DNA from: a virus
Length of the DNA: 23,638 nt
Strand: one strand, 5' to 3'
IMG/VR virus record: IMGVR_UViG_3300008108_000452
Span: 1 to 23,638 of that record
Shown here: positions 13,940-19,632 of the stretch, in pieces
How positions within the stretch are numbered: the stretch's first letter is position 1
Layout: each line of letters opens with the position of its first letter
The notes under the pieces: generated by a model
What the model was told of the DNA's origin: nothing
The model's input: the letters and a program-made list of their open reading frames with translations, nothing else
Database searches by the model: none
Program-made: the position numbers and the translations under genes

Positions 13940-14115
13940 GAAAATCTGAAAGATTAAGAATAGCTGAATTAGAAATAATTAGACTTAGTTATGAAATAGA
14001 ATATATGAAAGCCATGCTATCGGCATTGATAGATATTGGCGGTATGAAAGTTCCAGATATGGACGCTGGCAAATGGTATAAGAAATCAAATCGTCCAGAT
14101 ATTCCTAACAACTAG
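13936..14115 (+). CDS. Small coiled-coil protein with TTG start
   Basis: A 59-residue protein starting at TTG 13936 (overlap TTGA with the upstream stop, AAGGG about 10 bases before). The first half, RKSERLRIAELEIIRLSYEI, then EYMKAMLSALID, is a heptad coiled coil; the tail has GGMKVPDMDAGKWYK. No family name is known to me. It ends three bases before the protease -35 element. Confidence 0.75.
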   Translation: MRKSERLRIAELEIIRLSYEIEYMKAMLSALIDIGGMKVPDMDAGKWYKKSNRPDIPNN

Positions 14116-14117
14116 TA

Positions 14118-14146
14118 TTGACGATCTAGTTGTCATTTAGTAGAAT
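14118..14146 (+). promoter_or_regulatory. Leaderless promoter of the subtilase
   Basis: TTGACG (14118-14123), 17-bp spacer, TAGAAT (14141-14146), 7 bases to ATG 14154. The possible TTG start at 14130 lies between the -35 and -10 and is excluded. Confidence 0.82.
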
Positions 14147-14153
14147 AGGCAAC

Positions 14154-15080
14154 ATGAATAAAAAACTAATGGCGGCTGTTGTAGCCTTAATTACAACTAT
14201 CACATCAATTAATATGGTTCAGGCTAATCAGTCTGCTCCTGCAACGGTGGCAATTCTAGATACAGCTATTGATACTTCTCTTCCTGTGTTTAAAGGCAAG
14301 ATTGTACAAGAAGTATGTATTCTTGAATGGAATTCATGCCCAAATGGATCTAATTTTATGGAAGGTCCAGGGGCTGCCGTAATGCCTCAAGCATTAATTT
14401 CTAAGAATGGTTTTGATCATGGAACCAAAATGGCTCATACATCAGTGCTAACCAATCCAAATATCAAAATTGTTTTCGTTAGAATTATTGGCGCAACCTC
14501 TACTGGAACTCGCCAAGTTACGAATGAACCTACATTCGTTAACGCTTTAAACTGGGTTCTTGCTAACAAAGACAAGTATAATATTCAGGCAGTAGCAATG
14601 TCTCAGGGCCATCACAATGTTGGATCAGGACCCAACTATTGCCCATCTACACCACAAACAGAATCTTTAATTAAGTCTCTTCAGAATGTAAACGTGCCAG
14701 TATTTTTGCCTGCTGGAAATAATAGAGATCTAACGAGAATATCTTGGCCATCATGCATTGACGCATCTATTTCTGTTAGTGCAACTGCTTACGGAGATGG
14801 TGCAGCAATCTATACAAACTTTGATGCCAAGAAGACAGATTATTTTGCTATGGGATCAGTTCAGGTTATGCTTCCAGGAGGTAAACTTGTCAATGAGGCA
14901 GGAACTTCTGTTTCGGTTCAAGTTGCTGCTGCTCTTTACATGCATCTAAAAGAAAAAAATCCTACATATAGTTATTCACAAATGCTTTCTCTGCTTGATT
15001 CTAAGTCAGTGCAAACGGTAGGGAAGAGGGCAGTTGCAAAAGGTAAGCTTTTATCTGCAGAGGTAATACTTCGTGGATAA
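14154..15080 (+). CDS. Secreted subtilisin-like serine protease (S8)
   Basis: The 308-residue protein has an N-terminal signal peptide (1-24, KKLMAAVVALITTITSI then VQA) and the S8 catalytic triad: D36 in AILDTAID, H89 in GFDHGTKMAH, S252 in AGTSVSVQVAAA, with the oxyanion Asn in LPAGNN (about 189). The propeptide is absent or very short, since the catalytic Asp is only about 11 residues into the mature part. It would act outside the infected cell, perhaps on host surface or lysis proteins. It overlaps the next gene by 8 bases. Confidence 0.9.
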   Translation: MNKKLMAAVVALITTITSINMVQANQSAPATVAILDTAIDTSLPVFKGKIVQEVCILEWNSCPNGSNFMEGPGAAVMPQALISKNGFDHGTKMAHTSVLTNPNIKIVFVRIIGATSTGTRQVTNEPTFVNALNWVLANKDKYNIQAVAMSQGHHNVGSGPNYCPSTPQTESLIKSLQNVNVPVFLPAGNNRDLTRISWPSCIDASISVSATAYGDGAAIYTNFDAKKTDYFAMGSVQVMLPGGKLVNEAGTSVSVQVAAALYMHLKEKNPTYSYSQMLSLLDSKSVQTVGKRAVAKGKLLSAEVILRG

Positions 15081-15282
15081 GCAAATTACAGTTCTGGAAC
15101 AAATTATAGCGGATGTGGCAACGGATCTATATAACAAATGGTCCGCTGCCGTTCCAGAATCAGAAAGAAATGAAATGGCATTCCGTGCTTTGGCCACAAA
15201 TGCAAAAGAAACTACTTTGTTTGTAGTTCAGCATTTTATGGATAAATTTAATGCAGCAGCGGAAGAATTAAAGAATAAGTAA
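15073..15282 (+). CDS. Small helical protein, GTG start
   Basis: A 69-residue protein starting at GTG 15073 (GAGGT 8 bases upstream), inside the protease stop region. It is almost entirely helical: VLEQIIADVATDLYNKW, ESERNEMAFRALATNAKETT, FMDKFNAAAEELKNK. No family is recognised. It is followed directly by a rho-independent terminator. Confidence 0.75.
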   Translation: MDKQITVLEQIIADVATDLYNKWSAAVPESERNEMAFRALATNAKETTLFVVQHFMDKFNAAAEELKNK

Positions 15283-15286
15283 AAGG

Positions 15287-15311
15287 TTGGGCCAGATATT
15301 GACTGGCCCAA
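15287..15311 (+). terminator. Rho-independent terminator containing the next -35
   Basis: TTGGGCCA (15287-15294) pairs perfectly with TGGCCCAA (15304-15311) around a 9-base loop, followed by a T/A-rich tract (TATTATTTA). The loop and first base of the 3' arm form TTGACT, the -35 of the next promoter. Confidence 0.78.
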
Positions 15312-15327
15312 TATTATTTAGTAGGAT
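15299..15327 (+). promoter_or_regulatory. Leaderless promoter overlapping the terminator
   Basis: TTGACT (15299-15304), 17-bp spacer, TAGGAT (15322-15327), exactly 6 bases to ATG 15334. Terminator, promoter and start codon fit into 50 bp. Confidence 0.78.
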
Positions 15328-15333
15328 TGGATC

Positions 15334-15819
15334 ATGCAAACATTTTTACCAGAGGCGGACTTTGCAAAGACTGCTAAACATTTAGATCGTAAGCGTTTGA
15401 TTAAACAAAGCGTAGAAAATTTACAGGTATTGAAGTCACTTGCTGGCTATTACAATGAGTCTGGGGCTTGGGTAAATCATCCAGCAGTTAAAATGTGGGA
15501 GGGTCATGAAGATTGGCTGTTCCTGTATAATGAAGCCATAGTTAAAGAGATCATTATGCGTGGCTATAAAAATAGTACAAGAGAAACTTTTGATAAGATT
15601 TATCAGGAAAACTTCATGATGCTTGAATCAAATGAGCCGTGGTGGCTAGGAGATGAACGCCTACATTACTCTCACAAGGGCAGATTATATGAAAAAGACC
15701 CAGATAAATATTATTTCTACTCAGAGTTTGCGGACTACCGTGAACTAGGGTATACTTGTTGCGAATCTTGCAGTTACTATTGGCCAACTCATGCGGAGGA
15801 CACAGATGAATCTAACTAA
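15334..15819 (+). CDS. MSMEG_6728-like conserved protein
   Basis: The 161-residue protein starts MQTFLPEADFAKTAKHLDRK, continues with RLIKQSVENLQVLKSL and VNHPAVKMWEGHEDWLFLYN, then EIIMRGYKN. This is the pattern of a conserved actinobacterial family (MSMEG_6728-like) that is sometimes annotated as pyrimidine-dimer glycosylase related; I cannot confirm the activity. The last 25 residues add CCESCSYYWPTHAED, a cysteine group not usual in the family and possibly a zinc-binding extension. It overlaps thioredoxin by 14 bases. Confidence 0.75.
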   Translation: MQTFLPEADFAKTAKHLDRKRLIKQSVENLQVLKSLAGYYNESGAWVNHPAVKMWEGHEDWLFLYNEAIVKEIIMRGYKNSTRETFDKIYQENFMMLESNEPWWLGDERLHYSHKGRLYEKDPDKYYFYSEFADYRELGYTCCESCSYYWPTHAEDTDESN

Positions 15820-16108
15820 TGAAACCTTTAGTAAAGCTTTAGATGACAATAAAGTATTAATTGTAGATTTTTGGGCGGATTGGTGTGGGCCTTGTTTAAA
15901 GGTTGCTCCAATACTAGATGAAATAGCTAACGAGTACAATGTTACTTTTGCTAAAGTTCATGTAGATGAAGAACAAGATTTGGCATATAAGTATGATGTT
16001 TCTACTATACCAACACTATTGGTATTTGAAAACGGATTACCTGTCAAAAGAGTGGTTGGCGCACAGCCTAAACACAAACTCGTGAAAGAGTTTGAAGGAT
16101 GGATTTAA
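15806..16108 (+). CDS. trxA: Thioredoxin
   Basis: The 100-residue protein starts at ATG 15806, six bases after GGAGG (the ATG at 15791 is upstream of that site). It has VDFWADWCGPCLKVAPILDE with the catalytic WCGPC at 26-30 and the cis-proline motif STIPTLLVF (P69). Length matches a single thioredoxin fold. It is a cytoplasmic disulfide reductase; phage thioredoxins may serve ribonucleotide reduction, DNA polymerase processivity or the many thiol/zinc proteins here. Partner genes are not in the window. Confidence 0.95.
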   Translation: MNLTNETFSKALDDNKVLIVDFWADWCGPCLKVAPILDEIANEYNVTFAKVHVDEEQDLAYKYDVSTIPTLLVFENGLPVKRVVGAQPKHKLVKEFEGWI

Positions 16109-16332
16109 CATTTAGTGAATGGATGACATACGGGGTTGAAAAAGGTTGGTGCGGACCTCCTGTATGTTATACCCATGACGGACTACCAATGTCTGAGCAA
16201 GAGTTTGCAGAGTTTGACGAAGGTCAAGATCCCTGCATGCATGTTGTTCGAATGTACGAAGACATTGAAATGAAAAAAGAAATAGAGAATAATCACTCTC
16301 CGTCACAATGGCGGAATTCGTACACAAGATAA
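16099..16332 (+). CDS. Conserved actinophage-type hypothetical protein
   Basis: A 77-residue acidic protein with FSEWMTYGVEKGWCGPPVCY, HDGLPMSEQE and EGQDPCMHVVRMY. Conserved-looking Cys and His residues (WCGPPVC, THDG, PCMH) could bind a metal. I recognise the layout from actinophage genomes but know no function. It overlaps thioredoxin by 10 bases. Confidence 0.75.
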   Translation: MDLTFSEWMTYGVEKGWCGPPVCYTHDGLPMSEQEFAEFDEGQDPCMHVVRMYEDIEMKKEIENNHSPSQWRNSYTR

Positions 16333-16334
16333 GT

Positions 16335-16357
16335 TTCTGCCTCAGAAAGAGACAGAA
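16335..16357 (+). other. Leader hairpin before the surface-protein gene
   Basis: TTCTG-C-CTC (16335-16343) pairs with GAG-A-CAGAA (16349-16357) around AGAAA, eight pairs with one C/A mismatch. It lies just before the ribosome site AAGGAG. A weak promoter candidate (TTGAAA, 17 bp, AATAAT) lies about 75 bases upstream within 16099-16332. It resembles the hairpin-led leaders at 5894, 6387 and 6680. Confidence 0.4.
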
Positions 16358-16379
16358 TGAATAAGGAGAAATAAAAAGA

Positions 16380-17552
16380 ATGACTTCATTCAAGAAAATC
16401 GCTCTAGCCGTGGTTGCAGCCATGACTATGGGTACCCTTGTCGCAACACCTGCAAGTGCTGCCCCAATGACAGTTGCTTTGGATGTTAACGGAACTGCAA
16501 ATACAACTGCTTCCGCTAGCGCCACACCTGCTCTATTGCCAGTACCTTCAGATAACGAAGTAAATGCTGCAGACGCTCTTAAGTTTGTTGCAACTGTTGA
16601 TACAGGAACTGCCGTAACTGCTACATGCACAAACTGCACAATTGTATCAGCACTTCACACATCAACTGCTCCAGTAACTGCATCGTCAGGATCTTCATCT
16701 TTGACAATTGCAACTGGTACAGGAACAACTGCAACGTTTTATGTATATACTAAAACGACAGCAATTGGTACCGTGGTTGTAAATAACCAAGGAACCACAC
16801 TTACATATTATGTACAGGGACAAGTAGGAAAGATCAATACTCTTACCGTTGCTGCCCCTGCAAGCGGTGCTGCTGGAACCAAGCAAACAATTACCGTAAC
16901 TGCTACAGATATCTTTGGAAACAAAGTCTCTGGTAAGTCTGTTACTGGTCGTGTTTTCGGTTCAGGCGGAACTCTTGAAACAACTACTGCCACAACTGGT
17001 GCTACTCTAGCAACATTTGGGGTTGCAGAATTCAAGGTAACTCTACCGACAGACTCAACACGCTCTCTTGTAGAGTTTTCGTTGACAACTGCAACAGATG
17101 GAGAGGCTGCTAACGTAACTGGTTTAACAGCACGTACTCTTGCTCCATATGCAGAAATTGCAGTACGTGATCTCGCTGCTGAACTTGCAAAGGCTCAGGC
17201 AGATCTTGCTGCAGAAAAGACAGCCGCTGCTGCTGCTAAGGCTGCTGCAGATAAGGCTCTCGCAGATGCTGTAGCTAAGGCTGCTGCCGATGCTACCGCT
17301 GCTAAGCTTGCTGCCGATGCTGCTGCTGCAACTGCTGCTGCAGAAATTGTTAAACTCAAGGCCGATGCCGTAACCGCTAAGGTTGCTGCTGATAAGGCAC
17401 TTGCAGATGCACAATCTGCTGCTGCTGCAGAACTTGCAAAAGTTAAGGCAGACAATGCTGCTGCTATTGCAGCCATGAAGAAGGCGTTCAATGCTCTCGC
17501 TAAGAAGTGGAATGCAAAGAACCCAACTGCTAAGGTTGCTCTTGTAAAGTAA
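16380..17552 (+). CDS. Secreted Ig-like/coiled-coil surface protein
   Basis: The 390-residue protein has a classical signal peptide (FKKIALAVVAAMTMGTLVA, cleavage after ASA near 27). A Thr/Ala-rich beta region follows; about 150-255 looks like a Big/invasin-type Ig-like domain (KQTITVTATDIFGNKVSGKS). Residues about 262-375 are an Ala-Lys-Asp coiled coil (KAAADKALADA repeats), then KKWNAKNPTAKVALVK. No membrane anchor or sortase signal is seen. Composition is more GC- and Ala-rich than neighbours, resembling abundant secreted proteins of actinobacteria, so acquisition from a host is plausible. It is followed by a strong terminator. Confidence 0.85.
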   Translation: MTSFKKIALAVVAAMTMGTLVATPASAAPMTVALDVNGTANTTASASATPALLPVPSDNEVNAADALKFVATVDTGTAVTATCTNCTIVSALHTSTAPVTASSGSSSLTIATGTGTTATFYVYTKTTAIGTVVVNNQGTTLTYYVQGQVGKINTLTVAAPASGAAGTKQTITVTATDIFGNKVSGKSVTGRVFGSGGTLETTTATTGATLATFGVAEFKVTLPTDSTRSLVEFSLTTATDGEAANVTGLTARTLAPYAEIAVRDLAAELAKAQADLAAEKTAAAAAKAAADKALADAVAKAAADATAAKLAADAAAATAAAEIVKLKADAVTAKVAADKALADAQSAAAAELAKVKADNAAAIAAMKKAFNALAKKWNAKNPTAKVALVK

Positions 17553-17566
17553 TCTAATTAAATATT

Positions 17567-17600
17567 GGGGCAGGACTTTAGGGTCTTGCCCCTTTATTTT
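17567..17600 (+). terminator. Strong rho-independent terminator
   Basis: GGGGCAGGAC (17567-17576) pairs with GTCTTGCCCC (17583-17592), 10 bp with one G-U, loop TTTAGG, followed by TTTATTTT. The 3' arm carries the -35 (TTGCCC) of the next promoter. Confidence 0.92.
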
Positions 17601-17614
17601 ATAAATGCTAGAAT
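17586..17614 (+). promoter_or_regulatory. Leaderless promoter inside the terminator region
   Basis: TTGCCC (17586-17591), 17-bp spacer, extended -10 TG-C-TAGAAT (17606-17614), 6 bases to ATG 17621. Confidence 0.75.
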
Positions 17615-17620
17615 ATGAGT

Positions 17621-17773
17621 ATGGAATGGGATAATTTCGCAACTATCAAAAAGCAATTTATTCATGACCTAACAAATGATTTAAAAAATCTAGAACTGCC
17701 TCCAGAGTGGAGTCCAAGAGATGTGCTAGGTTTTGTAATTAGAAAAATAGAAGATAAGGGTAATAAAATATAA
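17621..17773 (+). CDS. Small hypothetical protein
   Basis: A 50-residue protein, MEWDNFATIKKQFIHDLTND followed by NLELPPEWSPRDVLGFVIRK. It is helical with a charged surface and contains a PPEWSPRDVL turn. The start at 17621 is set by the -10 element 6 bases upstream; an in-frame ATG at 17615 abuts the -10 and is less likely. It overlaps the next gene by TAATG. No family is recognised. Confidence 0.75.
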   Translation: MEWDNFATIKKQFIHDLTNDLKNLELPPEWSPRDVLGFVIRKIEDKGNKI

Positions 17774-17973
17774 TGTTTGAAAAACTAAAAAATTTCCTTT
17801 TTCCAAAAGAAGAAGAATTTAAATATAATGTATTGATTCAGGCTGAGCCTGAAAGAAAGGTGGTAGCCGTGAAAAAAGCATCGGCTAAGAAGCCAGCAGC
17901 CAAGAAAAAGGCTCCTGCAAAGAAGTCTCCAGCTAAGAAGACTGTAAAAAAGACCACAAAAAAGAAGAAGTAA
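17773..17973 (+). CDS. Histone-H1-like Lys/Ala/Pro-rich basic protein
   Basis: A 66-residue protein. The N-terminal half (FEKLKNFLFPKEEEFKYNVL) is a short amphipathic domain; from residue 35 it consists of KK-rich repeats such as AKKPAAKKKAPAKKSPAKK, ending TTKKKK. Such tails are those of eukaryotic H1 and actinobacterial HU/HupB C-termini and bind DNA non-specifically. A role in genome condensation, host-nucleoid remodelling or nucleic-acid anchoring is inferred. It is coupled to both neighbours. Confidence 0.8.
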   Translation: MFEKLKNFLFPKEEEFKYNVLIQAEPERKVVAVKKASAKKPAAKKKAPAKKSPAKKTVKKTTKKKK

Positions 17974-18114
17974 ATGGGAAAGCATCACGATAAAATAGCG
18001 GCATCGCTTGAGATCCGAAAAAGAAATCATAAAGGACCAGGCGGTAAAGTACCAGGATCTATGAATAAAAAGAAAACTGGATATAATCGTGTAAAGGCTA
18101 ATAACGCCAAATAA
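17974..18114 (+). CDS. Small basic protein
   Basis: A 46-residue, strongly basic, glycine-containing protein: HHDKIAASLEIRKRNHKGPG then KVPGSMNKKKTGYNRVKANN. It starts on the base after the preceding stop and shares TAATG with the next gene. Composition suggests an RNA- or DNA-binding peptide. No family is known. Confidence 0.68.
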   Translation: MGKHHDKIAASLEIRKRNHKGPGGKVPGSMNKKKTGYNRVKANNAK

Positions 18115-18236
18115 TGTCTTACGTAGAGAAGTGTGAGGTTAAAGGTTGCGAAAACGAGGCGACTCGAATAAGTAGCACTGAAACTAAATATATTATGATT
18201 TGCGACGACTGTTGGCACGAGAAATATAAAAACTAG
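18114..18236 (+). CDS. Four-cysteine zinc-knuckle miniprotein
   Basis: A 40-residue protein with C7, C12 (KCEVKGCENEA) and C30, C33 (ICDDCW), a compact Cx4C...CxxC arrangement expected to bind one zinc. Coupled by TAATG to the basic protein upstream. Function unknown; one of a series of similar tiny genes. Confidence 0.75.
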   Translation: MSYVEKCEVKGCENEATRISSTETKYIMICDDCWHEKYKN

Positions 18237-18237
18237 C

Positions 18238-18348
18238 ATGATTCAAAAACTAATAGATATGGTCTGGAGGGCGGTAGAGAAGGTATATGCCCTCCCAGAC
18301 GATATATTTGATATAGATGATGATGAAAATGCTATAATAGAGGAATGA
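18238..18348 (+). CDS. Small amphipathic acidic protein
   Basis: A 36-residue protein, MIQKLIDMVWRAVEKVYALP then DDIFDIDDDENAIIEE: an amphipathic helix followed by an acidic tail. It starts one base after the upstream stop and has no own Shine-Dalgarno. Its last codons contain the -10 element of the next promoter. It could be a real peptide or a by-product of regulatory sequence; continuous coupling favours real. Confidence 0.55.
   Translation: MIQKLIDMVWRAVEKVYALPDDIFDIDDDENAIIEE
18308..18338 (+). promoter_or_regulatory. Leaderless promoter for an upstream minicistron
   Basis: TTGATA (18308-18313) with a long 19-bp spacer, extended -10 TG-C... is replaced here by T-GC preceding TATAAT (18333-18338); 6 bases to ATG 18345. 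The sequence from AAAATGCTATAATAGAGG to the ATG is almost identical to the lipoprotein promoter at 8931-8951. Confidence 0.72.
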
Positions 18349-18383
18349 GCGGCCTTCTAGACCCGCTTAAATACAACCTATAG
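18345..18383 (+). CDS. Leaderless 12-codon minicistron (uORF)
   Basis: MSGLLDPLKYNL, starting exactly 6 bases after TATAAT and overlapping the stop of the upstream gene (ATGA). Its TAG stop shares bases with the AGGAG ribosome site (18382-18386) of the next gene. This is the layout of a leader peptide: ribosomes finishing it would sit on the next Shine-Dalgarno. No amino-acid run suggests attenuation. Translation is inferred. Confidence 0.45.
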   Translation: MSGLLDPLKYNL

Positions 18384-18393
18384 GAGATATAAA

Positions 18394-18552
18394 ATGTCAG
18401 ACGGAATCAACATGACTGGATTTAACCAGACAGGAGAGCAGTCAGGATCAAATAACATTGATGCCAAGTATGCTCCAAATCCAAAGTCAGCATTCCCAGC
18501 CACAGACAAGTCATCACAAGATGGCGCAGGTCTTGGCAACGGAGGCAAGTAG
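18394..18552 (+). CDS. Small disordered Gly/Ser/Asn-rich protein
   Basis: A 52-residue protein starting seven bases after AGGAG. The composition is low-complexity (TGFNQTGEQSGSNN, SSQDGAGLGNGGK), without Cys or hydrophobic core, so probably disordered. Located after the minicistron and before a Cys protein. Function unknown. Confidence 0.7.
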   Translation: MSDGINMTGFNQTGEQSGSNNIDAKYAPNPKSAFPATDKSSQDGAGLGNGGK

Positions 18553-18553
18553 A

Positions 18554-18709
18554 ATGTGCATTGAGTGTGGCTGCGAAAATGTAGGCAGCGAAACTGGAAT
18601 GGCAAAAATTCCAGGCGGAATGCTCGATGTAACACGTGATGGAGAAGCAGGATTAACTCTAAATATGACTGCTACTCAACAGGAGAGATTGCGATTCATT
18701 AATGAATAA
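18554..18709 (+). CDS. Small N-terminal CxxCxC protein
   Basis: The start is ATG 18554, eight bases after GGAGG; the open frame upstream of it is not coding. The 51-residue product begins MCIECGCENVGSETG and ends LTLNMTATQQERLRFINE. The N-terminal cysteine triplet resembles many short phage proteins starting MC.xCGC. A metal-binding role is likely; function unknown. It overlaps the next gene by 8 bases. Confidence 0.75.
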   Translation: MCIECGCENVGSETGMAKIPGGMLDVTRDGEAGLTLNMTATQQERLRFINE

Positions 18710-18911
18710 CGGAACAGGAATGGATACTCCTCCAAACAATGAACCATCAGGTGCAGTAACTTCTGCCGAGGCTACTCGAAAGAAGCCAAGCCAAGGCAAA
18801 TTTAGATCAGGAATTAATGATCGTCCACCTATGAAGATTGATACAAATCGTCATGGTATTCGTAGAGAAACTGTACTTGGTTCAAAGAAAACAAAACCAA
18901 AGAAGGTATAA
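18702..18911 (+). CDS. Small disordered basic protein
   Basis: A 69-residue protein, polar at the start (GTGMDTPPNNEPSGAVTSAE) and basic at the end (RRETVLGSKKTKPKKV). No fold or family is recognised. It overlaps the upstream gene; a hairpin follows immediately downstream. Confidence 0.65.
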   Translation: MNNGTGMDTPPNNEPSGAVTSAEATRKKPSQGKFRSGINDRPPMKIDTNRHGIRRETVLGSKKTKPKKV

Positions 18912-18915
18912 AGAA

Positions 18916-18951
18916 TTCCCCCGCTAATGGCCTTTGGCTGTGGTGGGGGAA
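18916..18951 (+). other. Stem-loop abutting a start codon
   Basis: TTCCCCCGC (18916-18924) pairs with GGTGGGGGAA (the nine bases 18943-18951) with one G-U, enclosing a small GCC-TTT-GGC hairpin. No T-run follows, so it is a poor terminator. The 3' arm (GGGGGA) lies 6 bases before ATG 18958 and is the only possible ribosome site there, so the fold would mask it. Confidence 0.5.
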
Positions 18952-18957
18952 CTTATT

Positions 18958-19044
18958 ATGTGTAGAGAATGTGGCAATTGCACGAAAGAGCACGATAAAA
19001 CTATCGATGACTCTATTGATAATACAGAGGCAATAGGTTTATAA
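18958..19044 (+). CDS. Tiny MCRECGNC protein
   Basis: A 28-residue peptide, MCRECGNCTKEHDKTIDDSI and eight more residues. The start repeats the MCxECG pattern of the gene at 18554. It follows a stem-loop that covers its weak ribosome site and is coupled to the next gene by TAATG. It may be real or a translational lead-in to the next gene. Confidence 0.55.
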   Translation: MCRECGNCTKEHDKTIDDSIDNTEAIGL

Positions 19045-19262
19045 TGGATTTGCAGGCGGCAGAAACAGCTCATAAAAGAGAAGATAAAGTTGAGGCAAAG
19101 AAAAGTTGGGCATGTCCTTGTAATGGATGTGCAAAGGCGGTAAAACAAGAACGTAAAAGAATCTTAGATGAGATTGAAAGCATAGATTTATCTAAACTTA
19201 ATGGACTAGGAATGAAGATATTAGTCAAAGAAATAATAAACGCAGGGGAAAAGAAGAAATGA
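19044..19262 (+). CDS. Small zinc-knuckle and helix protein
   Basis: A 72-residue protein with a charged helix, then WACPCNGCAKAV (C24, C26, C29) and a long basic-amphipathic helix (ERKRILDEIESIDLSKL, MKILVKEIINAGEKKK). The CxCxxC plus helix arrangement recurs in phage small proteins. Linked by TAATG upstream and ATGA downstream. Confidence 0.75.
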   Translation: MDLQAAETAHKREDKVEAKKSWACPCNGCAKAVKQERKRILDEIESIDLSKLNGLGMKILVKEIINAGEKKK

Positions 19263-19414
19263 GAAAGTATCTATTTAGATGTAAGACATGCGGTACGGTC
19301 ATGTCCATCGAAACAGAACTTGAAGATAAATATATTCATTTAGTTCCACCATGCCCTTGCGGTAAATCAAGAATGCAATGGCTTGGATCAGATGAGTACA
19401 AATACAATCTGTAG
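19259..19414 (+). CDS. Zinc-ribbon miniprotein
   Basis: A 51-residue protein, KYLFRCKTCGTVMSIETE with a second pair PPCPCGKSRMQWLG. C8/C11 and C32/C34 make a zinc ribbon similar in layout to FmdB-type domains. ATGA-coupled upstream; overlaps the next gene by 23 bases. Confidence 0.78.
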   Translation: MRKYLFRCKTCGTVMSIETELEDKYIHLVPPCPCGKSRMQWLGSDEYKYNL

Positions 19415-19589
19415 ACACGTATACGAATATGTATATCAGGATATATGCCCAGACTGTGGCAAGGATACCCATGAGCCAGATCGTGAGCTTCATAAGAGGC
19501 TCTTCAAGGAATACTACGAATCAGATGCTCCCAAAGCCTACAAGTGCCCCGTAGAGGGCGGTACAATACGTGGCTGGTGGTCTATCTAG
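19392..19589 (+). CDS. Small Cys/His zinc protein
   Basis: ATG 19392 is preferred over the in-frame TTG 19383. The 65-residue product has ICRHVYEYVYQDICPDCGKD (C7, C19, C22), His residues at 26 and 37 and C52 (YKCPVEGG), ending RGWWSI. Probably a zinc-stabilised mini-domain. It ends five bases before a palindromic promoter. Confidence 0.7.
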   Translation: MSTNTICRHVYEYVYQDICPDCGKDTHEPDRELHKRLFKEYYESDAPKAYKCPVEGGTIRGWWSI

Positions 19590-19593
19590 TCTA

Positions 19594-19622
19594 TTGACAG
19601 TTACTGTCAAATTTACTATAAT
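19594..19622 (+). promoter_or_regulatory. Consensus promoter with palindromic operator
   Basis: TTGACA (19594-19599), 17-bp spacer, TATAAT (19617-19622): both hexamers perfect. The -35 is one arm of the perfect inverted repeat TTGACAG-TTA-CTGTCAA (19594-19610), an obvious site for a dimeric repressor. Predicted +1 is about 19629. Confidence 0.88.
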
Positions 19623-19632
19623 TTAGACCATA

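Noticed and set aside
14130-14153. Upstream TTG start for the subtilase
   Set aside because: It lies between the -35 and -10 of the promoter, and would put charged residues before the signal peptide.
16112-16639. Minus-strand frame of 175 codons
   Set aside because: Runs opposite two convincing plus-strand genes and the leader between them; composition is that of an antisense frame.
17124-17642. Minus-strand frames opposite the Ala-rich coiled coil
   Set aside because: Low-complexity shadow of the 16380 gene, crossing its terminator; no start signal.
18458-18553. Earlier start of the MCIECGC protein
   Set aside because: This part overlaps another gene in a different frame and lacks a ribosome site; GGAGG sits before ATG 18554.
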